From Bufo bufo (lineage: Eukaryota; Chordata; Amphibia; Anura; Bufonidae): a stretch of 64,000 bases of DNA. Numbering within the stretch: the stretch's first letter is position 1; every line of letters starts with the position of its first letter. Position numbers and translations under genes: made by a program. Below are positions 34,673 to 45,578 of the stretch, one piece after another. The stretch is taken from NCBI RefSeq assembly GCF_905171765.1, contig NC_053392.1, forward strand, positions 411,794,299 to 411,858,298, written 5' to 3'. A model generated the notes under the pieces. The model had not been told where the DNA came from and ran no database searches. It was given only the letters and a program-made list of their open reading frames with translations.

Positions 34673-34848
34673 CTAAAAAGGAAGATATAAGTGTTTAAAT
34701 CAAGTGGATACAGTCATTACAGTTATTATTGTCCTCCAAAAATGCTAAGTTCAAAACTTTTCCTACATGAAATTCTAATAGTCAACCAATATTAACTGGA
34801 CAGAATGATATCAAAACATCTGACCCCCAAGGAGTCATAATAATCACC

Positions 34849-35640
34849 AAAAAAATGAAACTAACTTTCGTATGTATGAAAATCCAAAAAGCTTTATTGT
34901 AAATATATAAACAGTACATACATGTATTATAAAACAGGCAGCACAAGGCGGGACACACAGATGGGGAGCAGGACCCAAGGAGAGGCCGGGAGATCAGTGC
35001 AAAAAAATACAGGGAAAAAGAATACTAGCTGAAAGAGCATACCTCAGAGTCTCATAGCAGCAACGCCCCAAACACAATGCAACAGAGGCGATTGTGGAGA
35101 CTGAGGTTTAAGATGGAAGGAACACAAAGGAACACAATTAAACATACCCTGAATGGTGCAAAGATCTCTCGGCCAACTCCTGACCCCACGCCGTTTCGCC
35201 AGTAGATCTGGCTTCTTCCCTGTGTGGGCACTATATAGGGGAGATGTTTTTATGTGTTTCCGTATCCCCAGAAGAAGCCAGATCTACTGGCGAAACGGCG
35301 TTGGGTCAGGAGTTGGCCGAGAGATCTTTGCACCATTCAGGGTATGTTTAATTGTGTTCCTTTGTGTTCCTTCCATCTTAAACCTCAGTCTCCACAATCG
35401 CCTCTGTTGCATTGTGTTTGGGGCGTTGCTGCTATGAGACTCTGAGGTATGCTCTTTCAGCTAGTATTCTTTTTCCCTGTATTTTTTTGCACTGATCTCC
35501 CGGCCTCTCCTTGGGTCCTGCTCCCCATCTGTGTGTCCCGCCTTGTGCTGCCTGTTTTATAATACATGTATGTACTGTTTATATATTTACAATAAAGCTT
35601 TTTGGATTTTCATACATACGAAAGTTAGTTTCATTTTTTT
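34849..35640. repeat. Near-perfect palindrome, 370-bp arms, 52-bp spacer
   Basis: The left arm at 34849-35218 and right arm at 35271-35640 are reverse complements with a single mismatch that I can find by eye (35187 against 35302). The spacer is 35219-35270. Arm ends are ATTTTTTT-like and the inner ends read GAAGAAGCCAGATCTACTGG. AATAAAG and GGCGAAACGGCG motifs link it to the foldback at 23911-24130. ORFs inside are mirror artefacts. It lies wholly within UNC93A intron 2 (1.09 kb) and makes up about 72% of it. Confidence 0.96.
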
Positions 35641-35765
35641 GATGATGAAGTTCTAATAGCAAAAGCGAAATTAGACAGTGTTTTTTTTTTCTATCATTAA
35701 AAAATTAGTAGAGCATTTTGAAAAAAGATGGTAAAAGCTGTACATAAATGTATATAATTATTTAC

Positions 35766-35947
35766 CAGCTTGAGTAGAAGTTGCAAAGACTGTAGGAGAT
35801 GAAGCAAAACATTGATGCTACAATTGTCCATTTGCATCCAATTTTCTTTATCAAAAGGGGAGGTAACAGTAGTGAAGAGAGGCTGAGGGACACATACATT
35901 ACACTGAGTGATGCAACACCAAGTCCTTCTATCCTATTTAGACTGCT
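35766..35947 (-). CDS. UNC93A: UNC93A coding exon 2
   Basis: A 182-bp exon with acceptor TTTTATTACAG at 35948 and donor GTAAAT at 35765. It enters in phase 0 and leaves in phase 2. It encodes SSLNRIEGLGVASLSVMY, then SSLLLPPLLIKKIGCKWTIV, then CNFYSSW. The LGV-LS and LPP-LI-GCKWTI blocks are the strongest UNC93A match in the window, spanning the first extracellular loop and the next helices. It is open and in frame with exons 1 and 3. Confidence 0.94.
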
Positions 35948-36297
35948 CTGTAATAAAATATAAAATAAATACATGTAGAAGTGCATTATTATGTCATTTC
36001 TTTTTCTAGTTTTTTATAAGCTAGATTTATATACATTTTCAGGAAAGTTTAGATGTACAGTGCACATTCTAGTGTAGGAACATCATGTTCCATATACTTC
36101 TACAGGTTTTTTATTATGCCTTTAAAAGCACACACAAAAATGCATGTACAAAAAAAAGTACCGGTATATTAAAAAAGTTACTAAAATACAAAAAAAATTC
36201 CATTAAACGGCTTTACAACTTTAAAATATAGCATAAATTTTTTATACAGTTTTAAAAACAGAAAAAATTGTCTGCTTTGCAAATATCAGTCCCTGTT

Positions 36298-36380
36298 CAC
36301 AGTTCAGTGTTTGGTCAGTGATTTTCATCAGTGATTTGTGAGCCAAAACCACAAGTGAGGCCTATACAGGGATGAGGTAT
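36298..36380. repeat. Left half of a palindromic MITE split by the DIRS element
   Basis: CAGTGTTTGGTCAGTGATTT and TCAGTGATTTGTGAGCCAAA at 36303-36348 are matched in reverse complement at 41592-41645. The two halves would form one ordinary palindromic element if the intervening 5.2 kb DIRS were absent. Confidence 0.75.
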
Positions 36381-36599
36381 AAGCGTTAATTTTTAACGTA
36401 AATTTGTTTTCCCTTAGTCCTAACAGCAGCACAAGTGGGGAGTTCTCCCCTGTGAAACTAGTAGGACAGGTGGAATTTTTAATGACAATAAATTTCCTAC
36501 CAAGTAATAATTAAATAATTAGTAAAACCCACCCCTATAAAGGGCAGACTGCCCATAATTCAGTGCTTTTATAACAAGTAGAAACAACAATGGTGGGAA

Positions 36600-36690
36600 A
36601 TTTGTGTGCTACTGTTAGGACTAAGGGAAAACAAATTTACGTAAAAAAATTAACGCTTGCCTTACGTCCTAACCAGCAGCACAAGTGGGG
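36600..36690. repeat. DIRS internal complementary region
   Basis: GGACTAAGGGAAAACAAATT through TTAACGCTT is the reverse complement of the left outer end (36381-36420). The adjoining CCTTACGTCCTAACCAGCAG through GTGGGGA is the reverse complement of the right outer end (41524-41555). The two complements abut, as if templating the junction of a circle. Confidence 0.85.
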
Positions 36691-36764
36691 ACCTAGCAAG
36701 TAACCCAACAAATTGGGAGGGCCTTTCCCAGGTATAATCCTATTATTATTATTATTTATATTTT

Positions 36765-37830
36765 TTATGAGAGGGCAGCAGACAAAATGGTACGTCCGAA
36801 TGTTACCCCCTCTGAACGCCTAGAGTCTAGGCGATAGTGTCTAATGAAAGTGCTGGGGGAGCTCCAGGAAGCCGCAGAACAAATCTGTTCAAGTGGAACG
36901 AGATTTCTTTCCGCAAAAGAAGTAGATATTGCCCTCGTGGAGTGGGCGGTGACAAAGGATGGAGGAGCCAAGCCTTGGGATAAAAAGGCTTCCCTGATTG
37001 CCTCCTTTACCCATCTACTTAGAGAGGGTTTGGAGGCTTTTAGACCTTTGCTTTTACCAGAAAAGGAGAGCAGTAGGTGTTTTCCTAAAGTTCGCAGTCC
37101 TGTCCAGGTAGATTTTTAGATTTCTGGAAATGTCCAAGGAGTGAAGGGCTTCTTTTTCAGGAGATGATGGAGTAGGACATAGGACTGGCAGGGAGATAGT
37201 CTGATTTTGGTTACTGAATGAGGGAACATTAGGAGCAAAGGTCGGTAGAAATCTCAATAGGACAGAGTCCTGGAGAAAGAGGGTATAAGGCTCAGTGGCG
37301 GCTAGGGCCTGTAATTCTCCAATCCTTTTGGCCGATGTTATGGCCAGTAAAAATGTGACCTTTAAGGATAGAAACTTAAGGTCTACATTCTCTAAGGGTT
37401 CAAAGGGGGGAGAGGATAGCCCCTTTAAAACAATGGATAAATCCCATTCAGGGATAGGTCTCAGGATTCTAGGTTTTAATCTTTCAGCTCCCTTGAGGAA
37501 CCTCCTGAGTAGGGGGTCTTGAGATAATGGTCTACCTAAAGAGGCAGAGAGAGCACTGATGTGGACTCTGAGAGTAGACGGGCTTAGACCCTTGTCCAGG
37601 CCGTCCTGCAGGAATTGTAAAATAGCTGAAAGAGGAGGATCTGAGGGTACTACCTCTTTAACAGCACACCACTGAAGAAAGATCTTGTGAATTCTTGAGT
37701 ACGCCTTGTTTGTAGACTCCGCACGGGAGTGTGAAATAGTTCTCAAGACCTCCGCAGAAAGCCCTCTAGCTTCTAGTAGAGGCCTGTTAATCTCCAGGCT
37801 GTCAGATTGAGTTTCCTCAGATCTAGGCAG
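36765..37830 (-). pseudogene. DIRS tyrosine recombinase
   Basis: The core-binding part begins near AESTNKAYSRIHKIF, followed by SPSTLRVHISALSASLG. The catalytic fold has SAKRIGELQAL (first arginine), then HSTRA (the HxxR pair) and FIRHYRLD with the nucleophilic tyrosine, so the complete R-H-R-Y set is visible. One frameshift near 37057 separates the last two motifs from the first. The open frame extends upstream to 38733, overlapping RNase H in another frame as in other DIRS elements. Family role: integration of the cDNA circle by site-specific recombination in place of a DDE integrase. Confidence 0.92.
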
Positions 37831-39732
37831 GGGCCTGTGTCCTGATACACAAGGTTCTGCATTAGGGGAAGTCTCCAATATATGCCCTGACTCATCTTCA
37901 TGAGCTGGGTGAACCAAGACCTCTTTGGCCAGAATGGTATTATTGCAATGACCGGGGTCTGGTCTTGTCTGATTTTCGTCAATACCCGTGGAATCATGGA
38001 AAGTGGAGGGAATATGTATGCCAGCCTGAACCTCCATGGAATGGACAGAGCATCTATCGCCAAGGGGTTGTCCTCCTTGTAGAGGGAGCAGAACTTGTCC
38101 ACCTTCGCGTTCAACCGGGTCGCCATCAAGTCGACCTCTGGAATACCCCAACGTAGAGTGATCTGGGAGAAGATGTCTCTGTTCAGTGACCATTCGCCTG
38201 GAACTGGTAGGCCCCGACTGAGTCGATCTGCAACTATGTTGAGATCTCCCCTGATGTGAACCGCGGATAGGTGGGATAGACTGGGCTCTGCCCAAGAGAG
38301 AATTAGACCAACTTCGTGAAGAAGAGGTTGAGATCTCGTACCTCCCTGTCTGTTGATGTAAGCAACCACAGTCGTGCTGTCCGAACGGACTCTCACCGCC
38401 TTTCCGCGGATGAGAGGAGCAAAGTGATAAAGAGCTAGACGTACAGCTCTTAGTTCTCTTATATTGTACGAGAGAAGCCTCTCCTGTGGAGTCCAGATAC
38501 CTTGTACTGGACTGTCTTCCAGATGGGCTCCCCAACTTAGAAGGGAGGCGTCTGGGGTCAACGTGATCCAACGAGGTTGAATCAAGGACCTCCCATCTAA
38601 TAGGTTCCTCCACCATTTGAGTGAGGACCGGACTTTGACAGACAGGGAGTGAGTCTTGTCCAACCCTTTGGGGTTGTGGTTCCAGACTGCTGACACTTCC
38701 TCTTGAAGTGGACGGAGGTGCCAAAGGGCCCAAGGAACTGCTTCTGCAGATGCTGACATGTGGCCCAACATCTTCATAAGTGTTCTGATGGACACTCGAC
38801 GAGGTGCCATGAGAAACTGAGCGGCTCTTATGACTCGATCTCTCCTTTCTGGGGAGAGAGAGAGAGAGTCATCCTTTGAGAATCCACTATAAACCCCAGG
38901 AATACCCTGGAAGTGGAAGGCAGGATCTGGGACTTTTCCCAATTTATCAGCCAGCCTAACCGCTGGATAGTCTGAATAGCCAGATGAAGATGTTCTGAAG
39001 AACGTCTAGAGACGCAGCTTTTAAGAGCCAGTCGTCTAGATATGGCACGATTTCTAGTCCTTGAAGCCTGAGCTTGGCAACAACCGGAGCCACAACCTTG
39101 GTAAAGGTGTGGGGAGTGGAAGAGATGCCAAAGGGTAGAACAGCAAACTGGTAATGCTTTACCACACCTTTTATGGAGACCGCAACTCTTAGGAACTTTC
39201 GGTGAGTTGGATGAATAGGGACATGAAGATAAGCGTCCTTTAGATCTATGGTGACCATGAGGTCTCCGGGATTTAGAATATTGATTAAGGAACGGATGGT
39301 CTCCATTCTGAAGCGCTTCTGCCTTATGAAGCAATTTAGGTAGCGCAGATCTATTATCATGCGCCAGTCTCCAGAAGGCTTTGGGACTACAAATATGGGG
39401 GAATACACCCCTCACCCTCGTTCGTGGGAGGGAACCTCCTCTAGGGCTTTTTTGTGAAGGTAAAGGATGACTGCGTCCTCTAGGATCTTTTGTTTGATTT
39501 GGGGTAAAGGCCGGATTAACACAAATTTCTCCTGAGGGGGAGACACGAAATCTATTGTGTAACCGAACAAAATTATATTTAGGACCCACTGGTCCGGGAT
39601 CTCTTGCAGCCAGGTCTGCTGAAAAAAACTTAAACGCCCTCCGACCGGAGGATTGCACGGAGGGTCTGGAGGGGAAGGGAGAAGGTAAGCGGGAGAGTCA
39701 TAGGTCCGCCTTACGTTCATTGCCTCTACCAC
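37773..39732 (-). pseudogene. DIRS reverse transcriptase and RNase H
   Basis: RT (39408-38956) shows SPIFVVPKPSGDWRMIIDLR, then VTIDLKDAYLHVPIHP and the active site VPYLDDWLLK. RNase H (38942-37773) shows TPDASLLSWGAHLED, then YNIRELRAVRLAL, RVRSDSTTVVAYINRQGG and NIVADRLSRG. These give the D-E-D-D residues. C-terminal PEVDLMATRLNAKVDKFCSL occupies the place of the DIRS methyltransferase-like domain. A TGA at 39409-39411 interrupts before RT, and there are two frame changes around 38940-38960. N-terminal sequence extends to 39732. The polymerase is otherwise long and well preserved. Confidence 0.92.
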
Positions 39733-39739
39733 GACCGCG

Positions 39740-40857
39740 TCAGCGTCTGGAGGACGCCTGACGCCTCTGGGATCTCGAGGGGCTCTGATGTCTTGTATTT
39801 CTGGACCTACTGCGACCCAGAAAGGACTGTTGAGGTAGATTTTTCCCTTTCTTATCTGCCAAGCTTTCCATGAGCTTATCTAGCTCAGAACCAAAAAGCC
39901 TTCCTGGCTCATAGGGTAGGCCACATAAGTTAAATTTGGAGGTGTTATCGGCGACCCATGGTCGTAACCAAAGGGGCCTACGCCTGGCAGAAGAAAGCGC
40001 CATACCTTTTGCAGCCAGTTTCAAGTGCTGCGCAGAGGCGTCACATAGAAAATCCGCTCCCAATAGGAGGGTCGTAAATTGGTCTAGAATGTCCGTTCTG
40101 GCTACTCCGGCCTCTAGGTCAGCCTGAATTCTTAAGATGCGGGAACATACAAAGTCCGCGGTCTCAGAGGAGGCTGCAGCTACAGACGCTGAGGCTGCAG
40201 CAGCAGAATAATTTTGCCTTAAGGTGCATTCGACCTTTCGGTCTAACGGGTCCTGAAGATTACTACCGTCATCTGACGGGACTAGGGTCCTTTTGGACAG
40301 TTTGGATATCGCCATGTCAACCTTTGGAGGCGGTACCCAAAGGTCAGATTCCGATTCTTGGAGGGGAAACATGAGTTTAAACCTCTTATTGAGGACTGGA
40401 CCCTTCTCTTGGTGTTTCCATTCCGTAAGCATAAAATGCTTAAGGTTTTCGTCCACCTTGAAGGTTCTTAACCCCCTAGAGGTGGACGGCGGAGCTTCCC
40501 CTTGCTCAACATCATGGTCCCTTGACCGGATGGAGCGTAAAAGCCTTTGAGTCTTCTCAGCTGGGAACAGGAATAGTGAATCTTCGTCGTCAGAGGAAGA
40601 AGATGAATGGTCGTCCACGGAGATTCTCTTGGTCTCTTTGAGGCGAGGGCGCTTTTAATTTCGGAAATCAAATTTCCCATGAAGTCCTTCATCCACCCAA
40701 ACATGTCGCTTGCAGTGGGTTGCTACAGAGGGGGACGACATGATGGACACTGATTGTACTCGTAGGAGTCCGGCATTGGAATCTCGCAGGAAGCGCAGAC
40801 TAAATGTCTCTGCTTGTGGGCGGATTTACCACGCTGATCACCGTTAGGAGATGCCAT
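39740..40857 (-). pseudogene. DIRS gag-like protein with zinc ribbon
   Basis: The probable start at ATG 40857 opens MASPNGDQRGKSAHKQRHLV and then a zinc-ribbon CASC...CPSC (Cys 21, 24, 37, 40). This 44-codon piece ends in TAG at 40725-40723. The same frame continues past it as MFGWMKDFMGN, and after a frameshift near 40610 the main part runs to 39740: DDHSSSSSDDEDSLF, then QNYSAAAASASVAAASSETA, and a basic Arg/Ser tail (RSRNTRHQSPSRSQRRQ). It matches the arrangement of vertebrate DIRS ORF1. RNA packaging is the inferred role. Confidence 0.75.
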
Positions 40858-41554
40858 CTGAAAAGAAATTTTCAGTTTAGTAGTAATAGCCACAGGCTGT
40901 AGCTTTAGCTCTCAGTAGTAGTTAGCAGGCACAGAACTGTAGCCTTAGCTCTCTGCTCAGAAAGAAGAAGTACTCCTCTTGTTGTGGACTTATATAGGTG
41001 GATAGCTCCACCCATAACCTTAGATCGGCCCCCTCTGTGATAGCACCGCCTCACTTTATCTTTCCCCTGGGAATATAAGCTTTTAAAACATATATACATA
41101 TTATATACCATAAAATATGCAGCCCGCAGGGCTCATAAAACTAAAATACACTTGCGTTTTAAGTTTAATACAGCTGGCCGAAACCGGAAGTCGTCATTGA
41201 CGCACTTCCTGTTGGCCGTGCAGCATGCAGCAGGAGCCGGAAAAGAGACGCCGGCGACCCAAGCCCTGTAGGTGGCCGAGCGCCGATAGGCTCCGCCCCT
41301 GTAGCCTGTACTGCCTCTACCGCAAGTGCAACGTGCGGCGGATCGCAACGATGAGCAGAGGGGACTGGAGCGACTTTATGGCCACAAGGTAGGACCATGA
41401 GACAAGCCGTAGGAAAAAATCGATCAAGAGAACAAAAGTATTTTTAAAGTGACAGGCCGTAGCCTGACCCGTCCTACTGTCCACAGGGACAGAGAAAAAA
41501 AGCACTGAATTATGGGCAGAACTCCCCACTTGTGCTGCTGGTTAGGACGTAAGG
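40858..41554 (-). promoter_or_regulatory. DIRS 5' leader and terminus
   Basis: About 700 bp upstream of gag, ending in the inverted terminus at 41500-41554. GC-rich in 41190-41350 with several short ORFs lacking family signature. It presumably holds the element's promoter, but I see no unambiguous TATA box. Confidence 0.45.
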
Positions 41555-41591
41555 GAAGGGAAAGGAAAGGAAAGATCTGCACCTGTTCTGT

Positions 41592-43781
41592 GGTTTAAAC
41601 TCACAAATCACTGATGGAAATAACTGACAAAACACTGAGGTGTGAACAAAGCCTCACATATGATGTCCACATCTTGTCTGTTTTTCACTTAAGGAAATGA
41701 ATCTTGAGGGAGACCCATTGATGGAGATGCCTTCAGACTTGTGAATTAGTTTTTAATTTTGAGATGTTTTTAACCACACAGTCAAAATTGAATAAAAAAA
41801 AAAAAAGCATTTTAAACCACATTCAGTTTTACCAGCTCTGCTATGGTTTTGTGAGGTGGTTAATTGGCATGCATTTTTGCCAGGTTAAAAATGCAACATA
41901 AATGTATTTCACTCGCATAAACTGAATGGCCAATAACCACATCACAGAACCACAGCAATTATGGTAAAACCAGGTGCGTTTTCAAAAGCATTTTTTTACT
42001 GCATGGCCAAAATCATATGTATCTTTTGTATACCCTCAAGTCAATAGGCAGCTTTAGCCATATTGAACATAGCAGGTGTGAGCACTAAATGTGCATAAAC
42101 TCTAAATACAGTTGTTTTAAGTAAAATTTCATGTTTCAATACATTTTTAAATATGCTGAGAGTTACTTAAGTTATAGTTCTTTATGTATTAATATTGCTC
42201 ACAAAGTTAAAATGCTATGAGAACACAAAGGTTAGTAATGGATATAGGAACACTATTTCACTGCTGGTATGTGGTCGGTTATTTAGCTAGTAAAATGGTT
42301 TCACTGCTTTACAGTAAATCTACATAATAATTATAGCTTGTACAATAGTTTGTCATCCATTATTTCGCTTGGAAGAAAATGGTTGAGAATTAGAAGGGAA
42401 GAGCCAAACACACCTCTGTGACACAGATTATTTCTACCTTCATGTAATGCTTTCTAAATGACTAAATATTACATTTAAATGCACAGATTGCTGCATCCCA
42501 TACATGAGGTCATGAAGATCCATTTATATTGATGATGCTATATGTGTAAATAAAGATTCATAGTAGGTATGTAGCAATTGTCATAAATGATGCATAGGTG
42601 CTATGAATGCTGAGGATTGCATGCATCATTTCGTATCAAAAAGAAGATTATTAGGAAATAATTATTTCTGATTGGTAACCATATGTCTTCCACACCTATA
42701 TGAATGAAATTAGTAATGCAGTAATATTTGTATAGTAAAAGCATGAGCAAGCTTCTTATAACCATATACATGTAAGTCAGAACAAGCTTTAATTATGTTT
42801 TCAGTCAAATTAAAATGGTTGTCTGACTCAAAGGAATTTTAGATGTGGCTTGAAAGTTTATTAATGAAAGAAAAAAAGGAACTTGCCTATACACCCCTAT
42901 TCCTTTTCAGAATTAGGAACCCAGTGCCCTCTTCTTTTGGAAGTGAGATCCTGTACTGTAGGTAGTCACAAGCATTATTGTAATCATTCACTGGCCTCAG
43001 TATGGGCGTGTCCCCAGGTGACACATGACTGCTGTGTATCAGTGGTCACATACAGCTTGAGGATACATCACTGCTGAGGCCAGTGAAAGTGGATGTCATT
43101 GCAAATGGAATGTCACACTTCAGGATCGGAAGGAGCGAGAACAGGGGCCTCAGTGCTGGAACAGAGCAGTGGTGACTTCGTTTTTGCACTGTTCACCTGT
43201 TAAACCTACTTCTCATTTGCTTGAGTTGCAGCAGTGCAGGGCACTGCCAAGATATGTAACAACTTACTGATCAGAAAGAGTCTGGCTACTGGGAGCACCA
43301 ATAATCCCTAATCTTTGTACAGTGCTACATTTCAGTGTACAGTGGGGATGGGGGGTTGCAACTCAAGTGGATGAGGAGATGCTGTTCCACCAGCTCAGTT
43401 AGGGATATGCACAAAATAAACAGAAGATGTAAGTGTGCTGTACTGGCACCGGGACTAAGTTATGGTCTGTGGTAGCGGAATCCATAACAAAATTCCTAGA
43501 TATCCCGAACCCAAACCTTGTACGCCGAACTTGAAAACAGAAGTTTGCTTAACTCTAACCGAGACCCCTTCATTCTAGTGATCAGAGTCAGAGCGGTTAT
43601 ATCCCCATCGATGAGTACGTGATAGTAAATCCTACCGATACATGACAATTTTTTTCTTTGATGCCTGCTGTTTTTAAGTGGAACTGCGATGCATGGTCAG
43701 TGAGGACATGATTAGTACAAGATTAACACAACAATCTTTCTCAACTTTTTAAAAAGGTAGACTTTGATGTTATATTGTCTT
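41592..43781. other. UNC93A intron 1, right half of split MITE then unremarkable sequence
   Basis: 41592-41648 is the second half of the MITE interrupted by DIRS. The remainder is AT-rich intron. Around 42880-43130 an imperfect inverted repeat (CACTGGCCTCAG at 42988 and CTGAGGCCAGTG at 43074) marks another small foldback. No exon or conserved ORF. Confidence 0.5.
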
Positions 43782-44131
43782 CAGTGATGAGCGGCAGGGG
43801 CAATATTAGAATTTCGTGATATTTCACAAATATTTGGGCGAATATTCGTCATATATTTGCGAATTCGAGAATTCGCGATCTTCAGTCATTATTTTTTTGA
43901 TTGCGAAAATCGGCAATGAGAAAATTCACGATAAAATTCACGATACGAAAATTCGCTATCAACACTACTCCTATAGGAAACTTTCCTATTGGTTGCTAGG
44001 GATGTTGCTAAGTGCAATTAGAATATTTGTGAATATGAATATATAGAGCTATATTCTAAATAATCGCGAATTCTCGAAGTGGCGATATTCACGATTAAAA
44101 TTTGCGATTCGAATATTCACGCTAAACACGA
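43782..44131. mobile_element. hAT MITE, 350 bp, beside exon 1
   Basis: Starts CAGTGATGAGCGGCAGGGG and ends CGCTAAACACGA. ATTGTCTT flanks it at 43774-43781 and 44132-44139, a perfect 8-bp target duplication. Same family as the copies at 22742 and 29890. Its right edge is 46 bp inside UNC93A intron 1 from the exon 1 donor. Confidence 0.9.
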
Positions 44132-44185
44132 ATTGTCTTGTCCATATTTACTTCTAATAATTTTTCACACAAGCTGTTACTGTAC

Positions 44186-44275
44186 CTGCAGAGTCTGAAG
44201 CCCCATATAAGCAGTATATAGAAGCAGGATTCCAAATGACAAAACAAGAATGTTTTTGAGTTTTGAACATTGCAT
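44186..44275 (-). CDS. UNC93A: UNC93A first coding exon
   Basis: ATG at 44275-44273 opens a 30-codon exon (MQCSKLKNILVLSFGILLLY, then TAYMGLQTLQ) with donor CAG|GTACAG at 44185. It matches the UNC93A N-terminus: a few polar residues, then the first transmembrane helix ending GLQ-LQ. It exits in phase 0 and joins exon 2 as LQ|SSL. Too short for ORF scans; found by searching upstream of exon 2 for the expected helix. CTACAG just before the ATG looks like a splice acceptor, so a separate 5'UTR exon is expected. Confidence 0.88.
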
Positions 44276-45054
44276 TCTGTAGCCTTTATTTTTTCGGGTT
44301 ATGATGTATTGTCAGTCTTGTAAGTGCTGAAATTAAAAATTAAGTTATAATAAAATTTTGCATATAAATTCAACCATGTATTATATGATCATTTTCTGAA
44401 TTTCAGGGACATGTGCCCATAAGACTGTACAGATATAAAAAAAAATCTGCTAAAGTATTCCCTTGATCATATATAATAAAATGATGTTCATTTCTCATTT
44501 CAATATTCTGTAGAAATTATTCCTAGGTACACAATTATCAATTATTGGGCATAAGCATTTATATGAATGCTTGTTACTAATAAATGCTCCTTGTAAATGT
44601 GCCGCCGATTGGTTGTTCATCAGGTTTAGCATCTTTTATGTGGCACATAAAATTATTGTTAGCGACAAATCACATCATATATGGCTGCATACAAATGCAG
44701 CTAACAGGCAGGCAGCAGTCAGGAACAATCATTGCCCGCTCTCACCCTTCTTGGCAGGGGCATAATTACCATAGCGGCAGACCATGCAACTGCTTGCCAG
44801 GGCAAGAGGGGGCCCAGTCTTAGTTGGGATCATCTCCTCTTCTACTGGAGGTGAAAACTTGGTCAGGACTCTACCCTCTAGTCTAAAGGAACAACTTTTA
44901 GCAAATAAGGCAGTTGAAATGTGGCCCAATGGTCCTTGATCCTTGCTGTGGTACCCTTACTTCTCTATGTACGCCACTGCTTCTTGGAGTATCAACATTG
45001 TGTAATTTCAGCAAATAGCATTTACAGTATTATGTAGAAGTTAAAACAAACTCT
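44276..45054. other. 5'UTR intron of UNC93A, repeat fragment
   Basis: 44574-44760 (GTGCCGCCGATTGG, then GCAGCAGT) resembles pieces of the interspersed repeat at 49130-49770. No gene seen. Confidence 0.4.
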
Positions 45055-45390
45055 TACTAATGTGTTGTTATCATCCATATTGCTTCCTTTGCTGGCTGGA
45101 TTCATTTTTCCATCACATTATACACTGCTTGTTTCCATGGTTACGACCACCCTGCAAATTCACGCAGCAGTGGCCGTGCTTGCACACTATAGGAAAAAGC
45201 ACAAGCCTATGTACGCTTCCACGGTCCTGATCACCACAGAGATAGCATGTGTGCAAGCATGACCACCACTAATGGATTGAAGGGTGGTCCAACTCCTAAC
45301 CATGGAAACGAGTACTGTATGATGTAATGGAAAAATAAATCCAGCCAGCAAAGGAAGCAATATGAACAATAACAATACATTAGTAAGTGC
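45055..45390. mobile_element. Palindromic MITE-like element, about 330 bp
   Basis: The left arm (CATATTGCTTCCTTTGCTGG, ATTCATTTTTCCATCACATT, CCATGGTTACGACCACC) pairs with the right arm at 45285-45380. The centre is near 45225. Terminal ACTAATGT/ACATTAGT ends. Short ORFs on the two strands mirror each other for this reason. Confidence 0.82.
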
Positions 45391-45578
45391 CTTGTATTAA
45401 CTTCCTCTACATGATAAATGTCACTTGCTGAAGTGAGAAAACCCCTTTAAGGGTCTTGCAGGTACAATATTAGGGATTAGGAACATATATGTAGTTAGGT
45501 AGATTGAATTGCCTGATAAATACAGGTTTAAAGGGGTTTTCCGAGTTATGGGGGGAAAAAATCAGGATACATATATCC

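Larger units (their letters stand above)
36381..41554 (-). mobile_element. DIRS-type tyrosine-recombinase retrotransposon, near complete
   Basis: Minus-strand order is gag, RT, RNase H, tyrosine recombinase. Inverted termini: the left (36417 onward) has GTCCTAACAGCAGCACAAGT and GCCCATAATTCAGTGCTTTT; the right (41500-41548) has their complements. At about 36605-36690 an internal complementary region joins the complements of both outer ends, the signature of DIRS elements, which replicate through a circular intermediate and integrate without target duplication. All coding parts are damaged by a few stops and frameshifts, so this copy is inactive, but its structure is almost intact. Confidence 0.93.

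Noticed and set aside
35153..35437. A 94-codon ORF in intron 2 of UNC93A
   Set aside because: It lies across the centre of the palindrome and is explained by the inverted arms.
37054..38733. The whole 559-codon frame as tyrosine recombinase
   Set aside because: Roughly the first 300 codons overlap RNase H and look like its shadow; recombinase homology starts only near 37830.
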